Positions 1-6,523 of a stretch of DNA of 6,883 nucleotides are shown here, in pieces (positions within the stretch are counted from its first letter, which is position 1; each line of letters begins with the position of its first letter). Both the position numbers and the translations under genes were made by a program. Location: the NCBI GenBank assembly GCA_027035735.1, contig JALVUH010000094.1, positions 13,929-20,811 on the forward strand, in the 5' to 3' direction. This stretch comes from Nautiliaceae bacterium (GTDB taxonomy: Bacteria > Campylobacterota > Campylobacteria > Campylobacterales > Nautiliaceae). The notes below the pieces were generated by a model, which did no database searches, was not told where the DNA came from, and worked only from the letters and a program-made list of their open reading frames with translations.

Positions 1-1
1 A

Positions 2-862
2 AAGCAATTCTTAATTGAAGAAAGAATAGATAAAAAAATTTTAAATAAAACATTTCTTTTGCTAAGCAATCATTACATAAAACATATTTTTCCTTCTTCA
101 GAATTAGAAAAATTAAAAACTTTAGTAATTCTTTTAGATTTTTATATTGATTTTATAGACTCTCACATAAAAGAAGAACCTATAACTACAACCATCCCTT
201 ATAGCTTAGAAAAACTTTATAAAAGTGAAGCTACACTTATTCTTTTTGGTGTTTATAAAGGAATACCTATATCAAATAAAACAAAAATTATTTCTATAAA
301 TAAAATTAATGGAACCATTATGGTAAATGCAAATAATTATCAACTTATCGCATCTAAATTTCAAAAAGAGATATATCTACTTGATATAAAAACAAATAAA
401 ACATTTAAAGCTTATGTAAAAGATATTCTTCCATATAAAAAAATATTAATTTTATCAGACATTAAAGAAATAAAAAGAAATATATTAAAAAGAAACTATA
501 TAAGAGTTCAACCAAAAGAGGATATAAAAGCTATTATTTCTATAAATAACCATAATTTTTATGGAAAAATTTATGATTTGTCTGTTAAAGGAGTAAGTAT
601 TATAAGTGAGGAATCTTTACCTATAAATATTAATGATATTGTTAATGTAAAATTTAAATTATTTACTACAAAAGAGACTATATTTAATTTTTCTGCAGAA
701 CTAAGAAGTATTAGCAAATATGATAATTTTTATAGATATCATTTCTATTTTGAACCAACTCCAGCAGAAGAAGTAGAACTTGAAAGATATATAACAAGAA
801 GAGAAAAAGAGATAATTTTTGAGCTTACAGAATATTTGAATAATGAATTTATTGAGCTCTAA
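2..862 (+). CDS. PilZ-domain protein, probable c-di-GMP receptor (5' end outside window)
   Basis: Likely a cyclic-di-GMP-responsive effector. The frame is open without a stop from position 2. A TTG at 59 is possible, but it has no Shine-Dalgarno sequence before it and no ATG or GTG lies upstream in frame, so the true start is probably left of the window. Counting from that TTG, the C-terminal half is a PilZ domain. It has the RxxxR motif at R145-R149 (RNYIR) and the D/NxSxxG motif at D173, S175 and G178 (DLSVKG), the residues known to contact c-di-GMP, so binding is probably intact. The preceding part, about residues 55-135, is beta-rich and resembles the YcgR-like N-terminal domain often found before PilZ; this is inference. 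No membrane segment or signal peptide is visible, so it is presumably cytoplasmic. Its output (motility, adhesion or polysaccharide) cannot be read here. It ends 14 bases inside the convergent tgt gene. Confidence 0.85.
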   Translation, partial: KQFLIEERIDKKILNKTFLLLSNHYIKHIFPSSELEKLKTLVILLDFYIDFIDSHIKEEPITTTIPYSLEKLYKSEATLILFGVYKGIPISNKTKIISINKINGTIMVNANNYQLIASKFQKEIYLLDIKTNKTFKAYVKDILPYKKILILSDIKEIKRNILKRNYIRVQPKEDIKAIISINNHNFYGKIYDLSVKGVSIISEESLPININDIVNVKFKLFTTKETIFNFSAELRSISKYDNFYRYHFYFEPTPAEEVELERYITRREKEIIFELTEYLNNEFIEL

Positions 863-1970
863 GAGAATAAAATTCTTTCTTAAACTCTTTAAATTTTCCT
901 TTTAATATAGCTTCTCTTGCATTTTTCACAAGAGTTAAATAATAGTGCAAATTATGAATAGAAGCAAGTCTAAAATATGTTAGTTCTTTTGCTTTAAACA
1001 GATGATTTAAATATGCTCTTGAAAAATTTCTGCAAGTATAACAATTACATTTTTCATCAATTGGATTTTCATCAAGTTTGTATTTTGCATTTTTAATTCT
1101 TAAAGTTCCAAAAGAAGTAAAAAGATATCCATTTCTTGCATTTCTTGTTGGCATTACACAATCAAACATATCAACACCTCTATCAATTGCTTCAATAATA
1201 TCTTCAGGCGTACCAACTCCCATTAAATATCTTGGCTTATCTTTTGGTAAATAAGGCTCAGTAGCTTCTATAGTATCATACATTGCTTGATTTTCTTCTC
1301 CTACGCTAAGCCCACCAATTGCAAAACCATCAAAACCATATCCTTTATATTCAATACTAACTAAACTCTCAGCTGAAATTCTTCTAAACTCTTTATCAGT
1401 ACCCCCTTGAACTATGGCAAAAAGATTATTTTTTTTACCTTTATTTACATGATGAATTAAACTTCTTTTTGCCCACTCAGTAGTCCTTTCAATTGACTTT
1501 TTAATCCTTTCAGGAGTATTAGGCAATGGTATCAAATCGTCTAAAACCATCATAATATCACTATTTAAATTATATTGAATATCTATTACTTTCTCAGGTG
1601 AAAAAAAATGCTCACTTCCATCTATATGAGATTTAAACCAAATACCATTATCATTTATTTTTACATTATCTCCTAAAGAAAATGCTTGAAATCCTCCACT
1701 ATCTGTTAAAAAACTTCTATTATAACTTGTAAATTTATGAAGCCCTCCAAGCTTTGCTATAACTTCATCTCCAGGTCTAAGATATAAATGATATGTATTC
1801 CCAAGAATTATTGGAGTATCAAGAATATCTATTAAATCAATTGCATCTAAACTTTTAACTGCCCCAACAGTACCAACTGGCATAAAAATTGGAGTTTTAA
1901 TCTCGCTATGAGCTGTTTTTATAGTAGTAGCTCTAGCTTTTGTATCAATTGCGTCAATCCTAAATTCCAT
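849..1970 (-). CDS. tgt: Queuine/preQ1 tRNA-guanine transglycosylase
   Basis: Exchanges the wobble guanine (position 34) of GUN-anticodon tRNAs for preQ1, the committed tRNA step of queuosine synthesis; cytoplasmic. The 373-residue length is normal for bacterial Tgt. Visible motifs: DSGGFQ with the general acid/base D90; a substrate-pocket segment at D144-D145; VQGG at 187-190; GGLSVGE at 219-225; and FDCVMPTRNARNG with nucleophile D270. The zinc site is C308, C310, C313 and H339, each six residues on from the E. coli Tgt ligands C302, C304, C307 and H333. The residue after D144-D145 is Leu146, where most bacterial enzymes have Cys (C158 in Zymomonas mobilis). The ATG start is preceded by AAAGG (minus strand, 1981-1977) at six bases' spacing. 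It is transcribed away from the RCK-like gene and meets the PilZ gene end to end. Confidence 0.98.
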   Translation of the reverse strand: MEFRIDAIDTKARATTIKTAHSEIKTPIFMPVGTVGAVKSLDAIDLIDILDTPIILGNTYHLYLRPGDEVIAKLGGLHKFTSYNRSFLTDSGGFQAFSLGDNVKINDNGIWFKSHIDGSEHFFSPEKVIDIQYNLNSDIMMVLDDLIPLPNTPERIKKSIERTTEWAKRSLIHHVNKGKKNNLFAIVQGGTDKEFRRISAESLVSIEYKGYGFDGFAIGGLSVGEENQAMYDTIEATEPYLPKDKPRYLMGVGTPEDIIEAIDRGVDMFDCVMPTRNARNGYLFTSFGTLRIKNAKYKLDENPIDEKCNCYTCRNFSRAYLNHLFKAKELTYFRLASIHNLHYYLTLVKNAREAILKGKFKEFKKEFYSLRAQ

Positions 1971-1988
1971 AAATTGCCTTTAAATGTT

Positions 1989-1997
1989 TGATATAAT
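1989..1997 (+). promoter_or_regulatory. Sigma-70 extended -10 promoter for the rightward operon
   Basis: TGATATAAT is a perfect extended -10 (TGn plus TATAAT at 1992-1997), preceded by TT. It matches the sigma-70 promoter type of Campylobacter and Helicobacter, which rely on an extended -10 and have no conserved -35; no -35 is apparent here. Transcription should begin near 2003-2005, giving a leader of about 22 bases before the TTG at 2026. It is the only strong promoter seen for the genes from 2026 onward. Confidence 0.72.
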
Positions 1998-2017
1998 TTT
2001 GTGAAATTTTAACAAAA
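1997..2017. promoter_or_regulatory. Imperfect palindrome between the divergent promoters, possible operator
   Basis: A 21-base inverted repeat with arms TTTTGTnAAA and TTTnACAAAA around a central base at 2007; nine of ten pairs match, including one G-C pair (2001/2013). It covers the predicted start points of both tgt and the rightward operon and touches the ribosome site at 2016-2020. That position suits a repressor or shared regulator. The low-complexity base composition and the built-in symmetry of two facing promoters could also produce it. No known operator consensus is matched. Confidence 0.3.
2006..2014 (-). promoter_or_regulatory. Candidate extended -10 promoter for tgt
   Basis: On the minus strand the sequence reads TTTTG-T-TAAAAT, an extended -10 with five of six matches to TATAAT (hexamer at 2011-2006). 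A start near 1999 would give tgt a leader of about 28 bases containing its AAAGG ribosome site. A weaker alternative hexamer, TATATC, lies at 1995-1990. If correct, this promoter and the rightward one overlap almost completely, so polymerase could occupy only one at a time. Confidence 0.45.
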
Positions 2018-2020
2018 GGA
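2016..2020 (+). promoter_or_regulatory. Ribosome binding site fixing the TTG start at 2026
   Basis: AAGGA lies five bases before the TTG at 2026. An in-frame stop (TGA, 2023-2025) lies directly upstream of that TTG, so no earlier start is possible. Together these decide the non-ATG start of the RCK-like protein. Confidence 0.75.
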
Positions 2021-2025
2021 TTTGA

Positions 2026-3435
2026 TTGAATAAAATTTTAATTTTTGCTGGAGCAAAAGAATCCAAACTTCTAATAAAAAAAATAATAGATTATTATCTA
2101 AATCTTGGAGAATTTCATATAATTTATGAAAATGAAGAAACCATTATTAAAGAAAAAAAAGAGAATTTATTTTTTTATAAGATTGATTTTTTAGCATATG
2201 ATTTATATAAAAATTTTCTTTTTAAAGATTTTAATAAAATAATTATTTTTATAAAACATAAACAAAAAGCAAAATTTGTATTAGAAAAAGTAAAATTTGT
2301 AAAATCTCCAGTGCTATTTGTAAATTTTTGGTACGATTTTAAAGAAATCCCTCAAAAAAATAACATTGAAATATTAGATATACCCGAAATTATAACAAAC
2401 AAAATAATAGATTTTTTACCAGGTGTTCCTCTTTTTGCAAGAGATATAGGACTTGGAATTGGTGAAATAATGGAAGTTGAAGTACCTATCTTTTCTCCAT
2501 TTGTATACAAATCTCCATCTTACATTGAAGATAGATATCATGTAAAAGTAGCAGCAATTTATAGACAAAATGAACTAAAAGAGATAACTAAAAATACAAT
2601 TATTTTACCTAATGACAAAATTTTATTAATAGGAAAACCTCAAATACTAAAAGAGCTTTATAATCAAATAAGAAAAAATGTAGGCTCTTTTCCTCAGCCA
2701 TACGGACAAAATATTTATCTTCTTTTGGATATGAAAAATATGGAAAAAAAAGAAATATCAGCACTTCTTAAAAATGCTCTTTTTCTTCATAGAAAATTAA
2801 AACACAAAAAATTAATTATCTCTATAATAAATCCTACCTTAAACATAAAATTATATAAACTCTATAAATTTCCAAATATAGATATCAATACAGATTATTA
2901 CATAACAAATTATAAAGAAAAATTAATAAAAGATAATAATGAATTAAACTTAGGACTTATAATTACCAATAATTATTTTTTTGAAAAATATCCTAAAACA
3001 TTTTATGAGATTAAAAAACCAATTTTTAAAAAAGGAGAAAAATCTCTCAAAAAATGTGAAAATTTAACTGTAATTTTACATGAAAAAAGTATAAAAAAAA
3101 TAGCTTCAACTATTTTTGATTTATCATATCAATTAAAAATAAAATTAAGATTCCTCAATGCAGACCCAGAAAATTCAAATACAGAGATAGTAGAATATTT
3201 AAAACATTTAGCAAAACTTTTTAATTTTAATAATGTAGAATTTACTGCTACAAAAGAAAATCCTATATTAAAACTTTCAAAAGAAAAAAATATATGTTTA
3301 ATAGAAGCTTTTGAAAAACCCCCTATTAGCAAAATAAAACAGATATTTTTCCCAAAAATAGAATATTCTTATATTCTTTTAAAAAAATTCAATCAATTTC
3401 TAATACCAATAATAAAGGAAGAAAATGAAAGTTAA
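2026..3435 (+). CDS. Conserved protein with TrkA-C (RCK_C) domain, COG3400-like
   Basis: A 469-residue protein of unestablished function. The N-terminus (1-130) begins like a Rossmann unit, beta strand KILIFAGA then a helix, but lacks the GxGxxG loop of a true TrkA-N/RCK_N domain, so NAD binding is doubtful. Residues about 145-216 fit an RCK_C (TrkA-C) domain, the ligand-sensing module of potassium transport regulators. The pattern is beta strand IGEIMEVEVP, then VKVAAIYRQNE, a D/N-turn (LPNDKILLIG) and a closing helix. The rest (about 228-463) shows two similar alpha/beta blocks, perhaps universal-stress-protein-like; this is inference from hydrophobic pattern only. No membrane segment is visible, so it is probably a soluble sensor. 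It is the first gene of the operon and overlaps aroB by 11 bases. From memory, relatives sit between tgt and aroB in other Campylobacterota. A link to the MscS channel two genes on is plausible but unproven. Confidence 0.8.
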   Translation: MNKILIFAGAKESKLLIKKIIDYYLNLGEFHIIYENEETIIKEKKENLFFYKIDFLAYDLYKNFLFKDFNKIIIFIKHKQKAKFVLEKVKFVKSPVLFVNFWYDFKEIPQKNNIEILDIPEIITNKIIDFLPGVPLFARDIGLGIGEIMEVEVPIFSPFVYKSPSYIEDRYHVKVAAIYRQNELKEITKNTIILPNDKILLIGKPQILKELYNQIRKNVGSFPQPYGQNIYLLLDMKNMEKKEISALLKNALFLHRKLKHKKLIISIINPTLNIKLYKLYKFPNIDINTDYYITNYKEKLIKDNNELNLGLIITNNYFFEKYPKTFYEIKKPIFKKGEKSLKKCENLTVILHEKSIKKIASTIFDLSYQLKIKLRFLNADPENSNTEIVEYLKHLAKLFNFNNVEFTATKENPILKLSKEKNICLIEAFEKPPISKIKQIFFPKIEYSYILLKKFNQFLIPIIKEENES

Positions 3436-4447
3436 TATAACAACTCCAACCAAAAGTTATGATATCCATATTGGAAAATTACCTGAAATTAAACTTGATA
3501 CCAAAACTGCAATTATTACAAATCCAAAAGTCTCAGGACTTCATATAAACTATCTAACAAATCATTTAAATACAAAAGAATTACATATAATAACTCTCCC
3601 AGATGGAGAAGAATATAAAAATTTTGATAGTATAAATTATGCACTTGATAGATTATTTGATGCAAAATTTGATAGAAATTCTACTTTAATTGCCTTTGGT
3701 GGTGGAGTTATTGGAGATATGACAGGATTTATTGCAAGTATTTTCCTAAGAGGAGTTAAATTCATTCAAATACCAACAACTCTACTTTCAATGGTAGATA
3801 GTTCGGTTGGTGGTAAAACAGGAATTAATAATAAATATGGCAAAAATCTTATAGGGACATTTTATCAACCAGAAGCTGTCTATATTGACACATATTTTTT
3901 AAAAACTTTAGAAAAAAGAGAATTTGCCGCAGGAATGGCAGAAATTATCAAAATGGCTGTAATGTTTGATAAAAAGTTTTTTGAAGATATAAAAAATAAC
4001 CGCTTAACTCTTGAAGAGATGATAAAAAGAGCGGTAGAACTTAAAGCTGAGGTAGTTAATCAAGATGAAAAAGAAAAAGGAATTAGAAGTGTTCTAAATT
4101 ATGGGCATACTTTTGGACATGTAATTGAAAATTTAACAAACTATAAAACTTATCTCCATGGAGAAGCAGTAGCTATTGGAATGGTTATGGCAAATGAGTT
4201 ATCTAAAAAATTAGGATATTTAAGCGAAGAAGAATCAAAAGAAATTAAAAAACTTTTAGAAAAATATAACCTTCCAACAACATTTAAAATAAAAGATATT
4301 GATGAATTTTATAATCACTTTTTCTTAGATAAAAAAACAATGAACAATGAAATTAAATTTATTATTCCAGAAAAAATAGGAAAATATAAGATAGTTAAAA
4401 ATATAGATGAAAAAATTATAAAAAATGTGCTAAAAGAATTTAAATGA
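3425..4447 (+). CDS. aroB: 3-dehydroquinate synthase
   Basis: Second step of the shikimate pathway: converts DAHP to 3-dehydroquinate with NAD and a divalent metal, feeding aromatic amino acid and folate synthesis; cytoplasmic. At 340 residues it is near the normal size. The NAD-binding glycine loop is GGGVIGD (92-98). The substrate and phosphate region is DSSVGGKTGIN (125-135, K131) with GKNLIGTFYQP (K140, N141). Metal ligands by family alignment are E173 (GMAEIIK), H228 (YGHTFGH) and H245 (LHGEAVAIGM), with H232 the companion catalytic histidine, so the active site looks intact. The ATG has AAGGA five bases upstream, inside the end of the preceding gene, and overlaps that gene by 11 bases. 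The stop overlaps the next start as ATGA, which suggests translational coupling. Confidence 0.98.
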   Translation: MKVNITTPTKSYDIHIGKLPEIKLDTKTAIITNPKVSGLHINYLTNHLNTKELHIITLPDGEEYKNFDSINYALDRLFDAKFDRNSTLIAFGGGVIGDMTGFIASIFLRGVKFIQIPTTLLSMVDSSVGGKTGINNKYGKNLIGTFYQPEAVYIDTYFLKTLEKREFAAGMAEIIKMAVMFDKKFFEDIKNNRLTLEEMIKRAVELKAEVVNQDEKEKGIRSVLNYGHTFGHVIENLTNYKTYLHGEAVAIGMVMANELSKKLGYLSEEESKEIKKLLEKYNLPTTFKIKDIDEFYNHFFLDKKTMNNEIKFIIPEKIGKYKIVKNIDEKIIKNVLKEFK

Positions 4448-5901
4448 AATATTTAATTCTTTTTCTATTTACTTTATTATTTGCCAATGTTAATTTATCA
4501 TTAGATAAAAATTTATCCAATCAAGAAAAACAAATTATAAAACAATTAAATGAAAACCAATTCTTTTTAAATTACCAATCTTATTTACATTATCAAAAAT
4601 TATTAAAAGAACTTAAAAAATATAAATATCTCTCAAGAAGAAATCATAAATACATAGAAAAATACAACTCTATAAAAACCGAACTTGAATTATTAAAAGA
4701 AAATCAAAATATTTTTAAAACAATGGTAAAATTAAAAGATATCCCTCCTCCTCCTAATATTTCAAATCCTTTTCAAATCATAAATGCACTTAATTATGAA
4801 AAAGAGATAAATTCAATTCTTAAAGAAGACCAAAATATATTTAAAAATTTTAAAAATACTTATTTAAAAATAGAACAACTATATAAATTACACAAAAATA
4901 AAACTTTTGAAAAAATCTTGAATGACTTTAATGTTTTATTAAATGTATATAAAACAAAATTAGAAACGATAAAAAACAAAGCAGATATCTATAAAAAACA
5001 AGTAAATTCTCAAATAGAAAAAGAGATATATAAATTAATTTATCTTATTATCTCAATAATTATAAGTATTGTGTTTTTTACAATTTTGAAATTCATAATA
5101 AAAAAATATGTAAAAGATGAATCAATCTATATCACTAACAAAATAATAAATTTTATAAACTTAACTGTAATCATTTTGATAATAATGTTTTTTTACATAA
5201 ATAATTCTACTTATATTATTACTATTTTGGGATTTGCTTCTGCTGGTATTGCCATTGCTATGAAAGATTGGTTTATGAATATGTTTGGATGGGTAGTTAT
5301 TATGACTAGTGGAAACTTTAAAGTAGGAGATAGAATAAAAATATTACTTCAAAATGGAAATGTTAAAATTGTAGGAGATGTTATTGATATAACTTTAACT
5401 AGAATTGTAATTTATGAAGATGTAACTTTAACTACTTATCTTTATAACAAAAGAGCAGGAAGAATAGTATTTGTCCCAAATAATGTAATTTTTAATAATC
5501 CTATTTTTAATTATACCCATCATGGACTAAGCACTGTATGGGATGGAATTGATATTACTATTACATTTGATTCAAATTATAAAAAAGCCGTATATTTAGC
5601 AAAAGAAATTGTAAATAAATATTCAAAAGGTTATACTGATATTACAAAAAGAAGATTAAAAAAATTAAAGTCTTTATACCATATCAAAACTTCAAATGTA
5701 GAACCTAGAATTTATACATTTATTGAAGAAAATGGTATAAGAATTAGTTGCTGGTATTTAAATAATTATGCTACACTAAATCTAAGAAGTACAATAAGCG
5801 CAGAAATACTTGAAGCATTCAAAAAAGAAGATGATATTAAAATAGCTTATCCAACATATACTATTATAAAGAGAGAAGATGAAAAATTTAATGAAACTTA
5901 A
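4444..5901 (+). CDS. MscS-family mechanosensitive ion channel with periplasmic N-terminal region
   Basis: Tension-gated inner-membrane channel that would release solutes on hypo-osmotic shock. The 485-residue chain starts with a signal peptide (MKYLILFLFTLLFA, cleavage probably after A14). A Lys-rich, mostly helical periplasmic region of about 180 residues follows, with a proline run at 101-104. Membrane segments lie at about 196-219, 232-252 and 256-280. The last is the pore helix (LGFASAGIAIAMKDW). Ungapped alignment to E. coli MscS puts A267 and I271 at the L105/L109 gate and the charged pair K274-D275 near the Q112/G113 kink. The beta domain follows (FKVGDRIKI, 292-300; VPNNVIFNN, 344-352), then the cytoplasmic cage. 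It is larger than E. coli MscS (286 residues) because of the added periplasmic region. A sequon-like D21-K-N23-L-S25 sits near the mature N-terminus. No good Shine-Dalgarno precedes the ATG, which overlaps the aroB stop, so translation probably depends on coupling. Confidence 0.93.
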   Translation: MKYLILFLFTLLFANVNLSLDKNLSNQEKQIIKQLNENQFFLNYQSYLHYQKLLKELKKYKYLSRRNHKYIEKYNSIKTELELLKENQNIFKTMVKLKDIPPPPNISNPFQIINALNYEKEINSILKEDQNIFKNFKNTYLKIEQLYKLHKNKTFEKILNDFNVLLNVYKTKLETIKNKADIYKKQVNSQIEKEIYKLIYLIISIIISIVFFTILKFIIKKYVKDESIYITNKIINFINLTVIILIIMFFYINNSTYIITILGFASAGIAIAMKDWFMNMFGWVVIMTSGNFKVGDRIKILLQNGNVKIVGDVIDITLTRIVIYEDVTLTTYLYNKRAGRIVFVPNNVIFNNPIFNYTHHGLSTVWDGIDITITFDSNYKKAVYLAKEIVNKYSKGYTDITKRRLKKLKSLYHIKTSNVEPRIYTFIEENGIRISCWYLNNYATLNLRSTISAEILEAFKKEDDIKIAYPTYTIIKREDEKFNET

Positions 5902-6523
5902 ATATCTTTATAAATTAAAAGAATCAGGAGTTGAATATTTTGAGGGATTTGAAAGTAAAGACAAAACAATCAAAATGCCAGATGAATTAAAAGAACTTGA
6001 AAATATATGTAAAAATTGCACTCTTTGTGATTTAAGCAAAACTAGAACAAATGTTGTTTTTGGAGAAGGAAATCCAAAAGCAAAACTTATGTTTATAGGA
6101 GAAGGACCAGGTGAAATGGAAGACAAAACAGGAAGACCATTTGTAGGAAGAGCAGGTAAACTTCTAACAAAAATAATTAACAATGTTTTAGAAATAGATA
6201 GAAGTGAAGTATATATTGCAAATATCGTTAAATGTAGACCGCCAAACAATAGAGTTCCAACTATAGAAGAAGCTCAAACTTGTAAACCTTATCTTCTTAA
6301 ACAAATTGATATAATTAATCCAAAAATTTTGGTATGTTTAGGGAAAACGGCTTTTATGTATCTAATGGATAATGATATGCCTATTAGCAAAGTTAGAGGG
6401 CAAATTTTTGAATATAAAGGGAAAAAAGTGATACCAACATTTCATCCAAGTTACTTACTCAGAAATCCAAGTGCAAAAAAAGAAGCCTATAAAGACTTTT
6501 TACTTATAAAGAGTATGCTATGA
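5879..6523 (+). CDS. Family 4 (Fe-S) uracil-DNA glycosylase
   Basis: Removes uracil, arising from cytosine deamination or dUTP incorporation, from DNA to start base-excision repair. Residues are counted from the ATG at 5879. The [4Fe-4S] cysteines are C47, C50, C119 and C135; the CxxC pair and the 16-residue gap of the second pair match the archaeal family 4 enzyme. Motif A is GEGPGEMED (74-82, family form GEAPGxxED), followed by GRPFVGRAG (85-93). Motif B is HPSYLLRNP (189-197). These motifs distinguish it from families 1 and 2, and the Fe-S cysteines are intact. About 40 residues precede the first cluster cysteine. The start is uncertain: ATG 5879 overlaps the channel gene by 23 bases, while ATG 5891 (MKLKYLYKLK) overlaps by 11; neither has a clear ribosome site. 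Cytosine deamination is faster at high temperature, so the enzyme would suit a thermophile, though the family is widespread. Confidence 0.93.
   Translation: MKNLMKLKYLYKLKESGVEYFEGFESKDKTIKMPDELKELENICKNCTLCDLSKTRTNVVFGEGNPKAKLMFIGEGPGEMEDKTGRPFVGRAGKLLTKIINNVLEIDRSEVYIANIVKCRPPNNRVPTIEEAQTCKPYLLKQIDIINPKILVCLGKTAFMYLMDNDMPISKVRGQIFEYKGKKVIPTFHPSYLLRNPSAKKEAYKDFLLIKSML

Noticed and set aside
821..859. GAGCT/AGCTC pairing around the end of the PilZ gene
   Set aside because: Only five base pairs with a 29-base loop inside coding sequence, so unlikely to be structural.
862..878. Weak hairpin (seven pairs, three-base loop) as a terminator at the PilZ/tgt junction
   Set aside because: The stem is almost all A-T with one G-U pair and has no clean T-tract after it; such stems are expected by chance in this composition.
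1971..2025. preQ1 riboswitch upstream of tgt
   Set aside because: The predicted leader is only about 28 bases and lacks the C-rich hairpin and A-rich tail of preQ1 aptamers.
3129..3332. Open frame of 67 codons on the minus strand
   Set aside because: It lies wholly inside the RCK-like gene, has no ribosome site, and its product is a Phe/Ser-rich shadow of A/T-rich codons.
4741..4755. Proline run (PPPP) and C/T-rich tract in the channel gene as a special element
   Set aside because: It is an ordinary in-frame CCT-rich tract encoding a short proline linker; no repeat or regulatory pattern surrounds it.
5908..6249. Open frame of 113 codons on the minus strand
   Set aside because: It is antisense to the uracil-DNA glycosylase, whose Fe-S cysteines and motif A are clear in the same stretch; the antisense product has no recognisable domain.
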